Shown here: positions 51,478 through 60,408 of the stretch, piece after piece
Position numbering within the stretch: position 1 is the first letter of the stretch
How the letters are laid out: the number at the start of each line of letters is the position of its first letter
Assembly (NCBI RefSeq): GCF_003970915.1
Contig: NZ_RXOF01000011.1
Coordinates: forward strand, 156,730 to 220,729
Reading direction: 5' to 3'
DNA length: 64,000 bases
Source: Hymenobacter gummosus
GTDB lineage: Bacteria > Bacteroidota > Bacteroidia > Cytophagales > Hymenobacteraceae
The notes under the pieces: generated by a model
The model's database searches: none
The model's input: only the letters and a program-made list of their open reading frames with translations
What the model was told of the DNA's origin: nothing
Translations under genes and position numbers: made by a program

Positions 51478-53652
51478 CTAGGGCTGCCGCGGCGGGGCGT
51501 CGGTGCCGCCCGGCTGGGTGGCGTTGACGCCCGCGTCGGGGGCGCCGGTGGTGTTCAGCAGGTCGATGAGGTTGATGGGCTCGTCCATGGTGCTGTCGGC
51601 GGGCACCTGCCGGGTGGTATCGGGGCGCACGGCAAAGCTCATGTAGGCGCGGGCCGGGCCGGTGATGCTCACCGAGCGGCTCAGCCCGTCGGCCTCGGCT
51701 TCGGGAATGTAGCCGCGGGCGGCCATGATGTCGGCAATCAGGCGGAAGAAGTAGCGCGGGCTGCGGCGCAGGTCGCCGTAGGCATCGAACGACTGGCGGG
51801 CGTACTTGGGCCGCGGGATGATGCTGGCCAGGTACAGGCTCTGCTGCAGGTTCAGGTTGGCCGGCTGGGTGTCGTAGTAGAACTTGGCCGCCTCGCCCAC
51901 GCCGTACACGCCCCGCTCACCGCCGGGCCAGCGGTACTTGCTCGGGCCCCACTCGATGATGTTCAGATACACCTCCATCATGCGCTGCTTGCTCACGAGG
52001 CGGGTGTTTTCGATCAGCCACACCATCAGGGCTTCCTCGGCCTTGCGGGCAATGGTTTTCTGCCGGGTCAGGAACACGTTCTTCACCAGCTGCATCGACA
52101 AGGTGCTGCCGCCACGGGCGAAGCGCTTCTCCTTGATATTCTGGATGGCCGACTTCACGAAGGCCTTTTCCATGAAGCCCTTGTGGGTGAAGAAGCGGGG
52201 GTCCTCGGCCGTGATGATGGCGTACTTCAGGTAGTTCGACACCTGATCAAAGGGCACGAACTCGGGGTTGGAGGGACCCACCAGGAAGGTCTTAAGTGAG
52301 TCGCCCTTGTCGTTGTAGGCCGTGTAGGGAAACTCCTGGTTGAGCATGCGCAAATCGGTCTTGCCGAAGCGCGTGATGCGGAAGTTCTTGCCCGTCAGGC
52401 CCGAGTCGAACTTCAGGCTGTCGACCTGCTGCATGTCCAGGGCCAGGCTCATGCGGTACTTGAGCGTGCCGTCGCCCTGCATGCCCTCCACGGCCTCGAA
52501 CACGCCCTGCGGCAGCGAGGCGAAGAAGTCGGTGGCCGGCGTCTCGGCCGATTCCACGCTGGCGGCCAGCAGCAGGCCGCGCAGGCGGGGGCTGTAGTTG
52601 AGCGTATTCTCGTCGTAGCGGCCCTTGAGGTCGGCGGCGGTGCGCAGGCGCACGCTCAGCTGCGGGTAGGCATCAATCTTATTCAGGCGCACCTTGGTGC
52701 CCTTGTCCAGCGAAAGGTAGTTCTGGCCCAGCGTGGCCACGAAGTCGATGCCGCCGCGGCGCACCACCACGTCGGAATCGGCAATCTTGGGGTGATTCAG
52801 GCGGAAGTTGCTGGCGGCGGCGGCCCCGCGCACGGTCAGCTGCTCGTCGTCGAAGTCCTTGCCGGCCAGGCTCAGGTGCAGGGTATCGAACTGCACGCGG
52901 GCCCCGTAGCGGCGCTGCAGCACGGGCAGCACCACCGGCTGCCGGTTCTGGCCGAACACCTGCACGTCGAGGTTTTCGTCGCCCTGCTCCACGTGCCCGG
53001 TTAGCCCGATGCGGTTGGTGACGGAGTCGAGCACCACGGTCAGCTGCCCGTTCAGGTCGCCATCCTCGATGGTCAGGCGGGGCATGGTGAGCAGAGCCGC
53101 GTGCCGCGGGCTCTGGTAGCTGACCAGGAAATCCTCGAAATCGGCCTGGCCGGGAATGTTGTCGAGGCCTGCGTCGAGCAGCTGGTTGAGCACGGCCCCG
53201 TAGTTGGTGCCCTTGGTAGTGTCGCGCTTGACGGTGGCCGCGGCGCCCCGCTTTTTCAGCAGGAAACCGTAGTTGTCGTCGCCGGCCTCGGTTTTGCGGG
53301 CGCGCAGCCGGGCCTGGTGAATCTGCAGGTCGCTGAACACCGGGCGGCGGGCAAACAGGGAGCGGAGCGAAATACTCACGTTCAGGCGCTGGGCCGTCAG
53401 CAGCGTGTCGCGCAGGCCTTCCCGGGGCACCAGGCTCAGCCCGTCGATCTGCACCGATTTTAGATCGGTGAAGCGGGCCGGGCCCAGGGTGAGCGTAACG
53501 GGATATTTGCGCTCTACCCTGGTCTTGACTTCGCCGAGGGCGCTGCGCAGCAGCTCTTCGCGCTTGAGCAGAAAAATTCCCAGGCCAATCAGCAGCAGGG
53601 CGGCTACCGAGCCCAGGCTCCAGTACAATATTTTCTTGGTCTTCGGCTTCAC
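51478..53652 (-). CDS. AsmA-like domain fused to a GT51 peptidoglycan glycosyltransferase
   Basis: 724 aa from GTG 53652. An N-terminal anchor (about 8-30) precedes a 400-residue beta-rich region resembling AsmA/DUF748 proteins (VQIDGLSLVPREGL, FSDLQIHQARLRAR). The C-terminal third is a GT51 domain: TAEDPRFFTHKGF (catalytic Glu483), RGGSTLSMQLVKN (513-525), RKAEEALMVWLIE and MEVYLNIIEWGP. There is no transpeptidase domain, so it is a monofunctional lipid II polymerase with an unusual periplasmic extension. A disordered Pro/Gly tail ends it. Confidence 0.85.
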   Translation of the reverse strand: MKPKTKKILYWSLGSVAALLLIGLGIFLLKREELLRSALGEVKTRVERKYPVTLTLGPARFTDLKSVQIDGLSLVPREGLRDTLLTAQRLNVSISLRSLFARRPVFSDLQIHQARLRARKTEAGDDNYGFLLKKRGAAATVKRDTTKGTNYGAVLNQLLDAGLDNIPGQADFEDFLVSYQSPRHAALLTMPRLTIEDGDLNGQLTVVLDSVTNRIGLTGHVEQGDENLDVQVFGQNRQPVVLPVLQRRYGARVQFDTLHLSLAGKDFDDEQLTVRGAAAASNFRLNHPKIADSDVVVRRGGIDFVATLGQNYLSLDKGTKVRLNKIDAYPQLSVRLRTAADLKGRYDENTLNYSPRLRGLLLAASVESAETPATDFFASLPQGVFEAVEGMQGDGTLKYRMSLALDMQQVDSLKFDSGLTGKNFRITRFGKTDLRMLNQEFPYTAYNDKGDSLKTFLVGPSNPEFVPFDQVSNYLKYAIITAEDPRFFTHKGFMEKAFVKSAIQNIKEKRFARGGSTLSMQLVKNVFLTRQKTIARKAEEALMVWLIENTRLVSKQRMMEVYLNIIEWGPSKYRWPGGERGVYGVGEAAKFYYDTQPANLNLQQSLYLASIIPRPKYARQSFDAYGDLRRSPRYFFRLIADIMAARGYIPEAEADGLSRSVSITGPARAYMSFAVRPDTTRQVPADSTMDEPINLIDLLNTTGAPDAGVNATQPGGTDAPPRQP

Positions 53653-54045
53653 GCAGGCAGTCAGAGGAGGAATTTAGCGGCGGCTCCGGCCACTTTCGTG
53701 CCGAAGCAAAAAGGGCCTCGGAACAAAAGTACCATAAACTGCCCCTACGCGCCGAGCTAAGTTGCGTTGCCGGGGCCGCAATTGGGGTCTTGGGGTCTTG
53801 GGGTCTTGGGAGCTTAGGGGCTTGGGCCAGGAATGGCCCCTGTTTAGCGCCTATCCGGAAAGTCCAGAACGTCATGCTTCATCTGGCGTCCGCTTGTCGA
53901 AGCACGACGGCCTTGTCTCATCTCAGACAGCTTTCCGGGTGGGCTTTTAGGTTATTATACTCAACCAGATTCAGCGCAACTTTGTGCCCGTACATCCGGC
54001 CGTGGCGTCTAAGCGCCCAAGACCCTAAGCCCCCAAGACCCCAAC
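53653..54045. other. Divergent intergenic region with CTTGGGG-type repeat
   Basis: 393 bp without a gene. It contains the G-quadruplex-type motif at 53784-53810, a degenerate GAACGTCATG segment at 53867-53876 (related to family 2/3 ends), and complementary C-rich units ending at the purB start codon. Confidence 0.6.
53783..54044. repeat. Palindromic repeat of CTTGGGG-type units, second locus
   Basis: Left end TTGGGGTCTTGGGGTCTTGG (53783), right end CTAAGCCCCCAAGACCCCAA (54025-54044), approximate complements separated by unrelated sequence. The right end touches the purB start, as the copy at 44991-45139 does for the decarboxylase. Confidence 0.75.
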
Positions 54046-55389
54046 ATGCAGCTGACGCCCCTCACCGCCCTCTCGCCCCTCGACGGCCGCTACCGCCGCC
54101 AAACGGCCCCGCTCGCCCCCTATTTCTCCGAGCTGGCCCTGATCCGCTACCGCGTGCTGGTGGAAGTGGAGTACTTCATTGCCCTCTGCGAGTTGCCCCT
54201 GCCCCAGCTCACGGGCGTGGACCAGGCCGTGTTCGAGCCCCTGCGCCGCCTGTACCAAGACTTCACCGAGGCCGACGCCGAGGCCATCAAGGCCCACGAG
54301 CGGGTAACCAACCACGACGTGAAAGCCGTGGAATATTGGCTGCGCGACCAGTTTCAGGTGCTGGAGCTGGACGAGTTCGTGGAGTTTATTCACTTCGGGC
54401 TGACCTCGCAGGACGTGAACAACACCGCCGTGCCGCTGAGTTTGCGCGAGGCCCTGCAGCGCGAAATCCTGCCCGCCTACGAGCAGCTGGCCGACCAGCT
54501 CCGCTCCTTTGTGGCCCAGTGGGCCGCCGTGCCCATGCTGGCGCGCACCCACGGGCAGCCCGCCTCGCCCACCCGCCTGGGCAAGGAGCTGGACGTGTTC
54601 GTGGCCCGGCTCGAAGCCCAGCTGCACCTCTTGAAGCAAGTGCCCTACGGCGCCAAGTTCGGCGGGGCCACCGGCAACTTCAACGCCCACCACGTGGCGT
54701 ATCCTGACGTGGACTGGCACGCGTTCGGTAACCGGTTTGTGAACGAGCAGTTGGGCCTGCACCGCTCCTACCCCACCACCCAGATTGAGCACTACGACCA
54801 CCTGGCGGCCACCTGCGACGGGCTCAAGCGCCTCAACACCATCCTCATCGATTTGGCCCGCGACGTGTGGCAGTACATTTCGCTGGGCTACTTCCGCCAG
54901 CAGGTAAAGGCCGGCGAAGTGGGCTCCTCGGCCATGCCCCACAAGGTCAACCCCATCGACTTCGAAAACGCCGAGGGCAACCTGGGCATGGCCAACGCCG
55001 TGCTGGAGCACCTCGCGGCCAAGCTGCCGATTTCGCGCCTGCAGCGGGATTTGACTGACTCCACCGTGCTGCGCAACCTGGGCGTGCCGCTGGGCCACAT
55101 CCTGATTTCGCTGACGGCCCTGCAGCGCGGCCTCGCGAAGCTGGCCCTCGACGAAACCGCCCTGCAGCGCGACCTGGAAGCCAACTGGGCCGTGGTGGCC
55201 GAGGCCATTCAGACCATCCTGCGCCGGGAGCGGTACCCCGACCCTTACAACGCCCTCAAGGCCCTCACCCGCACCGGCACGGCTATTTCGGCCGCTACCA
55301 TTGCGGAGTTTGTGGACGGGCTGGACGTGCGCGAGGCGGTGAAAACGGAACTGCGCGGTATTACGCCAGGCAATTACGTGGGCCTCTAA
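54046..55389 (+). CDS. purB: Adenylosuccinate lyase
   Basis: 447 aa, fumarase/aspartase superfamily. FGLTSQDVNNTAVPL, RTHGQPASPTRLGKEL and the signature GSSAMPHKVNPIDFENAEGN (with the mobile loop Ser) are clear. The short 447-residue form with SPLDGRYRRQTAP at the start is the E. coli PurB type. It acts at two steps of purine synthesis. The ATG directly follows the C-rich repeat arm. Confidence 0.96.
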   Translation: MQLTPLTALSPLDGRYRRQTAPLAPYFSELALIRYRVLVEVEYFIALCELPLPQLTGVDQAVFEPLRRLYQDFTEADAEAIKAHERVTNHDVKAVEYWLRDQFQVLELDEFVEFIHFGLTSQDVNNTAVPLSLREALQREILPAYEQLADQLRSFVAQWAAVPMLARTHGQPASPTRLGKELDVFVARLEAQLHLLKQVPYGAKFGGATGNFNAHHVAYPDVDWHAFGNRFVNEQLGLHRSYPTTQIEHYDHLAATCDGLKRLNTILIDLARDVWQYISLGYFRQQVKAGEVGSSAMPHKVNPIDFENAEGNLGMANAVLEHLAAKLPISRLQRDLTDSTVLRNLGVPLGHILISLTALQRGLAKLALDETALQRDLEANWAVVAEAIQTILRRERYPDPYNALKALTRTGTAISAATIAEFVDGLDVREAVKTELRGITPGNYVGL

Positions 55390-55411
55390 GCGGAACTGTA
55401 TATATATTGTT

Positions 55412-55437
55412 GCGCATATCGGCCGGCCGATATGCGC
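55412..55437. repeat. 26-bp perfect palindrome
   Basis: The 26 bases are an exact palindrome centred on GGCCGGCC with ends GCGCATATC. It follows TATATATATTG and sits 22 bases after purB and about 106 before the LuxR-type gene; it could be an operator. Confidence 0.85.
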
Positions 55438-55543
55438 TGGTGGAACCGCGCGGATGAGGGGCTTCGGCCCGCTTGTTCGCGCGGTTTGCTTGCCGCCCCA
55501 CTGGCCGCTGCCTTCTCCGCTCCCCGCACCGCCCACCTGTTGC

Positions 55544-56212
55544 ATGACCACGCATGACGCTACGCATCCCAAGATTACCGAAATAGCCTCCCTGGCGGAC
55601 CACTACCCCGGCGTGGTCATCATCCTCGACGAGCAGGCCAACCGGGTGCGCTACATGTCGCCCACGGGCCTGCGCAAGCTGGGCGTCACCGTGCCCGAGC
55701 TGACGGCGCTGGGCCCGGGTTACTACGAGCGGTATTTCAACCTGGAGCACGCCCACGACTACGTGCCCAAAGTGGTGGAGCTGCTGGAGCGCAACGACCT
55801 GAGCTACGCCGTCACGTTCTTCCAGCAGGTGCGCACCGGGGCCGGCGGCACCTTCGAGTGGTACCTGAGCACGGCCCGCATCCTGACGCAGGACGCGGCC
55901 GGGCACCCCGAGCTGATTATTTGCTTTGCCTGCCCCATCGACCCCGAAACCCACATTACGCCCAAAGTGCGGCGCCTGCTCGACGAAAACAACTTCCTGC
56001 GCCGGCACCACCAGCAGTTTGCGCGCCTTACCCCCCGCGAGCGGGAAGTGCTGCGGCTGCTGGCCCTGGGCCACTCGGCCCCCGAAATTGCCGGGCAGCT
56101 GTTCATTTCGGCGCAAACGGCCGAGACGCACCGCCGCAACATCCGCCAGAAACTCGGAGCCGAATCGGTGTTTGAGCTGGGCGAGTTTGCCCGGGCCTTT
56201 GACCTCATCTGA
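55544..56212 (+). CDS. PAS-LuxR type transcriptional regulator
   Basis: 222 aa. Residues 15-140 form a PAS-like sensory domain (GVVIILDEQANRVRYMSPTG, ILTQDAAGHPELIICFAC); residues 160-215 form a LuxR/GerE helix-turn-helix (LTPREREVLRLLALGHSAPE, TAETHRRNIRQKLGAE). It should bind DNA as a dimer. I start it at ATG 55544; the longer frame upstream is Pro/Cys-rich and unlikely. The upstream 26-bp palindrome is a natural candidate for its own site. Such regulators are common in Bacteroidota, and targets cannot be inferred. Confidence 0.88.
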   Translation: MTTHDATHPKITEIASLADHYPGVVIILDEQANRVRYMSPTGLRKLGVTVPELTALGPGYYERYFNLEHAHDYVPKVVELLERNDLSYAVTFFQQVRTGAGGTFEWYLSTARILTQDAAGHPELIICFACPIDPETHITPKVRRLLDENNFLRRHHQQFARLTPREREVLRLLALGHSAPEIAGQLFISAQTAETHRRNIRQKLGAESVFELGEFARAFDLI

Positions 56213-56225
56213 GCCCCCACCCGCA

Positions 56226-56245
56226 AATACCCGGAAGCGGGTATT
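56226..56245. repeat. Small hairpin after the LuxR-type gene
   Basis: AATACCCG, loop GAAG, CGGGTATT; no T-tract. Confidence 0.6.
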
Positions 56246-56433
56246 GCCAGCGCGTGCCGCCCACCCCATCTTTGGGTTCTGCTTCTTCAGCTTCCTTTCT
56301 TGCATAAACAGGCTTGACTTCCCACGCCGCCGCTCCCACCTCGGGGGCGGCGGTGCTGCTTTGGGGCCGGCAGTGGTGCTTTGGGCGCGGCCGCTTAATT
56401 TTAGCCTCCCGCTTAGCTTATTCCGCCCACTTC

Positions 56434-57534
56434 ATGCCCGACCTCCACGGCATCACCGTTCATCCCGACTGCCGCCACTTCCGCGGTGACTTGCCCTGCC
56501 GCCCCAATAAGGAACACGGCTACCAGTGCGGCGGCTGCCCGGTGTACGCGCCCGTGCAGCAGCGCATTCTCATCATCAAGCTCGGGGCCATCGGCGACGT
56601 GATTCGCACCACCCCGCTGCTGCGCCGCCTGCGCCAGGAATACCCGCACGGGTACATCACCTGGCTCACGCATACGCCCGCCATTCTGCCCCGCCACGAC
56701 GGGCCCGACGAAATCCTGAAGTTTGAGCTCAGCAGCGTCGTGCAGCTGCAGGGCCGCGAGTTCGACGTGGTCTACAACCTCGATAAGGACAAGGAAGCCG
56801 GCGCCCTGCTGAATTCAATCAAGGCTGGGCAGAAGTTCGGCTACGCCCTGCGCCCCTACGACGGCGTGGTGTGGCCCCAGAACGAGCTGGCCGAGCACAA
56901 ATACCTCACCGGCGTGTTCGACGAGCTGAGCCTGCAGAACCAGAAACCCTACGTGCAGGAAATCTTCGAGCTGTGCGGCTTCGAGTTCCGCGGCGAGGAG
57001 TACGTGTTCGACTCGCACGCCGACAAGGGCTACCTCTGGCCGATGCTGCCCCCGGCCGGCCGCCGCGTGGGCCTCAACACCGGCTGCGGCGACCGGTGGA
57101 CCACCCGCCTCTGGTCCGACGAGAAGTGGATCAGCCTGATCCGGCAGCTGCAGTACGGCGGCTACCAGCCCGTGCTGCTGGGCGGTGAAGCCGAAGATGC
57201 CCGCAACCAACGCCTGCACGCCGCTACTGGCGCCGTGTACCCCGGTACCTTCCCCCTACCCCAGTTCATTAACCTGCTCGACCAGATGGACCTCATCGTG
57301 ACGCAGGTGACCATGGCCATGCACATCAGCATCGCCCTGCGCAAGCCCACGGTGCTGATGAACAACATCTTCAACCCCTACGAATTCGACCTCTACGGCC
57401 GCGGCCAAATCGTGCAGCCCGACCGGCAGTGCGTGTGCTTCTACCGCGGCACTTGCAGGCTGGGCACCAGCTGCATGGAGGAGCTGCCGGCCGAAAAGGT
57501 ATTCCAAGCCGTGCAGCAGAGCCTGCCGGCGTAA
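56434..57534 (+). CDS. GT9 (heptosyltransferase-type) glycosyltransferase
   Basis: 366 aa. The GT9 core starts at ILIIKLGAIGDVIRTTPLLR (about 45-64) and includes VGLNTGCGDRWTTRLWSDEK and TMAMHISIALRKPTVL. It is preceded by a Cys-rich head (four Cys within residues 12-34: DCRHF, PCRPN, QCGGC) that could hold a metal; two more Cys pairs occur near the end (QCVCFYRGTCRLGTSC). Heptosyltransferases build lipopolysaccharide core, but the sugar here is unknown. The ATG is 56434. Confidence 0.82.
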   Translation: MPDLHGITVHPDCRHFRGDLPCRPNKEHGYQCGGCPVYAPVQQRILIIKLGAIGDVIRTTPLLRRLRQEYPHGYITWLTHTPAILPRHDGPDEILKFELSSVVQLQGREFDVVYNLDKDKEAGALLNSIKAGQKFGYALRPYDGVVWPQNELAEHKYLTGVFDELSLQNQKPYVQEIFELCGFEFRGEEYVFDSHADKGYLWPMLPPAGRRVGLNTGCGDRWTTRLWSDEKWISLIRQLQYGGYQPVLLGGEAEDARNQRLHAATGAVYPGTFPLPQFINLLDQMDLIVTQVTMAMHISIALRKPTVLMNNIFNPYEFDLYGRGQIVQPDRQCVCFYRGTCRLGTSCMEELPAEKVFQAVQQSLPA

Positions 57535-57570
57535 TTACCCGCTCGACCTGGTTATCTGGCCAGTTGCCGG

Positions 57571-58137
57571 CTAGATGACCTGGGGCCGCGGCCGTTTGTA
57601 TAGTAGCCATCCGGCCCCGCTTAGCACTGCAACGAAACCCACGGACCACGCCATGCCGGGGTAGTGGGGCGGGGCCGGCGCGGCGGGCACCAGGGCGGAT
57701 TTTTTGCGCTTGGTTTTCCGCTTGTCCAGCACTGGCTTCCCCGCCGGTTTAGGCGGCAATACCGGCGCTTTTCGCACGCTGTCGGGGCTGAGCAGCGTCA
57801 CGTCTATTTGGTATTCCCGATACCGTTCGACCATACGCGGCCATTCCTGCTTCTTAAAAGTAGCCAGCAGTGGTTGCCGCTGCTCGGCGATGCTGCTGTC
57901 GAGTACGCCGCCCAAGGTGTCTTCGGCGCCGCCCAGGTGCTGCCAATGGCCGTATTGCAGCGCGCTCGTATCGGAAAGCTGACGGACACGATGAATCACA
58001 AACACCGAATCAAGCCGGTTGCCGGTTGCTGCGGCCTCTGGAGTCTTTGCGCGGCGGCCCAAAGGGGTATTGCGCGCCGTTTGGGCGAAGGTGGGGCAGG
58101 CCAGAGCGGCCAATACGCAGGCAACAACTGAACGCAT
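57571..58137 (-). CDS. Secreted protein with C-terminal membrane segment, unknown
   Basis: 188 aa. Signal peptide MRSVVACVLAALACPTFAQ; C-terminal helix MAWSVGFVAVLSGAGWLLYK followed by a short basic end. The middle is hydrophilic with LDSVFVIHRVRQLSDTSALQ and a basic linker (KRKTKRKKS-like). Topology would put the bulk outside. No family recognised. It is 49 bp after the GT4 gene and could share its transcript. Confidence 0.65.
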   Translation of the reverse strand: MRSVVACVLAALACPTFAQTARNTPLGRRAKTPEAAATGNRLDSVFVIHRVRQLSDTSALQYGHWQHLGGAEDTLGGVLDSSIAEQRQPLLATFKKQEWPRMVERYREYQIDVTLLSPDSVRKAPVLPPKPAGKPVLDKRKTKRKKSALVPAAPAPPHYPGMAWSVGFVAVLSGAGWLLYKRPRPQVI

Positions 58138-58186
58138 GAAGCAACAGGATTAATCTACTCCCGGAAGATACGCCGCCACCTGCTGC

Positions 58187-59320
58187 CTAGCCCAGCTCTG
58201 CCACGGCCTTGAGCGCCTTCACCATCTCGGCCCAAGAAAACTGCTTCTTGTAGTGCCGCGTGCCAGCTTCGAATACCGCCTCTTTTTCCGGATGCGTGGC
58301 AAAGTCCACCAGCGCGTCGGCAATGGCTCGAGGCGTGGGCGGCACCACGTAGCCCACTTCGCCGTTGGGTATCAGCTCGGCCAGCCCGCCCACGTCGGTT
58401 ACCAGCATGGGCCGCTCGAAGTGGTAGGCAATCTGCGAAACGCCGCTCTGGGTGGCGTCTTTGTAGGGCTGCACTACCAGGTCGGCGGCGCAGAAGTAGT
58501 CGGGCACCTGCTCATTCGGGATGAAGCGCGTGGCCCGCACCAATCGGCTTTCCAGGTTGTACTTGCGAATCAATTCCTCGTAGGCACTCGGGTCCTTGTA
58601 GAATTCGCCCGCTACAACCAGCTTCAGCGGTAACTGCTGTAGCCGCTCGTCGGCAAAAGCCTCAAGCAGAATATCCAGCCCCTTGTACTCCCGAATAAGA
58701 CCAAAAAACAGCAGGTAGTGGTACTGCGGATCGAGGCCTAGCCGGCGCAGGGCCTCGGCTTTGGGCACGATGGGGCCGAAGTTGTCGTAGAGCGGGTGCG
58801 GCTCGTAGCGGGCGGGCTGCCGCAGGCCCAAACGGCGCAAATCGGCCAGCACGGCCCGGCTCATGGTCACGAAACCGTGGTTCTTCGGCAGGAAGTACAT
58901 CGTCAGCGGCCGGTCAGTCGGGTTCGGCTCGTGCGGAATGGCGTTGTCGGCAATGGTGACCAGGCGAGTGTGCTTGTTGCCGCGCACCAGGCGGGCAATG
59001 GTACCCAGCGCCGGGCCCATAAAGGGCAGCCAGAAGCGGAAAATCACTAGGTCGGGCCGCTCCCGGCGTAACTGCCGGCCCACCCGCCACCAGCTCAGCG
59101 GGTTCACCGAGTTGATGCTGACTTCGATGTCCAGGTCGGCCGGGGCCGGGCTGCTGCTGTACTGCGTGGTGCCCGGAAACAGAAACTCCGGGTACTGCAG
59201 CGAGAACGTGACGATGCGCGCCTCGTCGCCGGCCTCACGAAAGGCCCGCGCCAGCCGCTCGTTGTACGTCGCCAGCCCGCCCCGCAACGGGTATGCCGGC
59301 CCGATGATGACTACTTTCAT
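58187..59320 (-). CDS. GT4-type glycosyltransferase
   Basis: 377 aa, GT-B fold. VIIGPAYPLRGGLATYNERL is the N-terminal glycine-rich start; the C-terminal half has LLFFGLIREYKGLDILLEAF and VVQPYKDATQSGVSQIAYHF with the E-x7-E-like region. It probably adds a sugar to a lipid-linked or surface glycan. It follows the GT2 gene across an AT-rich inverted repeat. Start ATG 59320. Confidence 0.88.
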   Translation of the reverse strand: MKVVIIGPAYPLRGGLATYNERLARAFREAGDEARIVTFSLQYPEFLFPGTTQYSSSPAPADLDIEVSINSVNPLSWWRVGRQLRRERPDLVIFRFWLPFMGPALGTIARLVRGNKHTRLVTIADNAIPHEPNPTDRPLTMYFLPKNHGFVTMSRAVLADLRRLGLRQPARYEPHPLYDNFGPIVPKAEALRRLGLDPQYHYLLFFGLIREYKGLDILLEAFADERLQQLPLKLVVAGEFYKDPSAYEELIRKYNLESRLVRATRFIPNEQVPDYFCAADLVVQPYKDATQSGVSQIAYHFERPMLVTDVGGLAELIPNGEVGYVVPPTPRAIADALVDFATHPEKEAVFEAGTRHYKKQFSWAEMVKALKAVAELG

Positions 59321-59321
59321 T

Positions 59322-59444
59322 AATTAAAAATTGAGAATTAAAAATTAAAAATTGACCAGTTGGCGCGGTTGCCTGAGCAGTGACCAGCCGGCTGAGGTGT
59401 CGTATTGCCCGACATTTTTAATTTTTAATTCTCAATTTTTAATT
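59322..59444. repeat. AT-rich long inverted repeat
   Basis: 31-base arms consisting of AAAAATT and GAGAATT units (59322-59352 and 59414-59444), a sharp drop in GC. The right arm encodes the last residues and TAA stop (59425-59427) of the GT2 gene, and the left arm ends one base before the GT4 start codon. Confidence 0.9.
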
Positions 59445-60408
59445 TCTCCCGCACCAGGTACTCGCGGTGCCCGTTCAGCTGCACCATCTCGGCCAGGAAG
59501 CCCACCAGAAACAGCTGCACACCCACAATGACGGCCACCAGCGCGAAGAAGAACAGCGGCTGGTCCGTCACCGAGCGGGCCCGCAGGTTGTGCATCGACA
59601 GCCAGAACTTCTCCCCCGTCAGCCACAGGGCAATGATGGCCCCGATAAAGAAGGCCAGCACGCCCATGGTGCCAAAAAAGTGCATGGGCCGGCGCCGGAA
59701 GCGGCTCACGAAGGTGATGCTCAGCAAGTCCAGGAAGCCGTACACGAAGCGTTCCAGGCCGAATTTGGTCACGCCGTACTTCCGCTCCTGGTGCTGCACC
59801 ACCTTCTCGCCGATGCGCCGGAAGCCGGCCCACTTGGCAATGACGGGGATGTAGCGGTGCATCTCGCCGTACACCTCGATGCTCTTCACCACCCGGCTGT
59901 CGTAGGCCTTAAGGCCGCAGTTGAAGTCGTGCAGCTGAATGCCCGAAATCCAGCGCGTCACGCCGTTGAACAGCTTGGTCGGAATAGTCTTGCTGAGCGG
60001 GTCGAAGCGCTTTTTCTTCCAGCCGCTGATCAGGTCGTACTTCTCCTCGGTGATGAGCCGGTACAGCTCGGGCAGCTCCTCGGGCGAGTCCTGCAGGTCG
60101 GCGTCCATGGTGCACACCACCCGGCCGCGCGTAGCCCGGAAGCCCGTGTCCAGCGCCGCCGACTTGCCGTAGTTGCGGTTGAAGCGAATACCGCGCAGGG
60201 CCGCATCGGAGGCCGCCAGCGCCTCAATCACTTCCCAGCTGTCGTCCGTCGAGCCGTCGTCGATGAGAATGACCTCGTAGCTGAGCCCGCGGGCCAGCAG
60301 TACGCGCTGAATCCACTGCGTTAGCTCCGGCAGCGACTCCGCTTCGTTGAGCAGCGGAACGACGATGGACAGCTCAACGGGGAAGGTCTTGGGGGGAAGC
60401 TTACTCAA
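59425..60408 (-). CDS. GT2 glycosyltransferase with two membrane helices (undecaprenyl-phosphate type)
   Basis: 327 aa. SIVVPLLNEAESLPEL, IDDGSTDDSWEVIEAL, GFRATRGRVVCTMDADLQDS and SGWKKKRFDPLSKTIPTKLF match the DPG1/ArnC-like group; two C-terminal helices (FFGTMGVLAFFIGAIIALWL and FFFALVAVIVGVQLFLVGFL) complete it. It would load a sugar on a polyprenyl phosphate. The start is TTG 60408, overlapping the upstream DUF4199 gene by eight bases. The C-terminal KLKIEN comes from the AT-rich repeat. Confidence 0.88.
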   Translation of the reverse strand: MSKLPPKTFPVELSIVVPLLNEAESLPELTQWIQRVLLARGLSYEVILIDDGSTDDSWEVIEALAASDAALRGIRFNRNYGKSAALDTGFRATRGRVVCTMDADLQDSPEELPELYRLITEEKYDLISGWKKKRFDPLSKTIPTKLFNGVTRWISGIQLHDFNCGLKAYDSRVVKSIEVYGEMHRYIPVIAKWAGFRRIGEKVVQHQERKYGVTKFGLERFVYGFLDLLSITFVSRFRRRPMHFFGTMGVLAFFIGAIIALWLTGEKFWLSMHNLRARSVTDQPLFFFALVAVIVGVQLFLVGFLAEMVQLNGHREYLVREKLKIEN

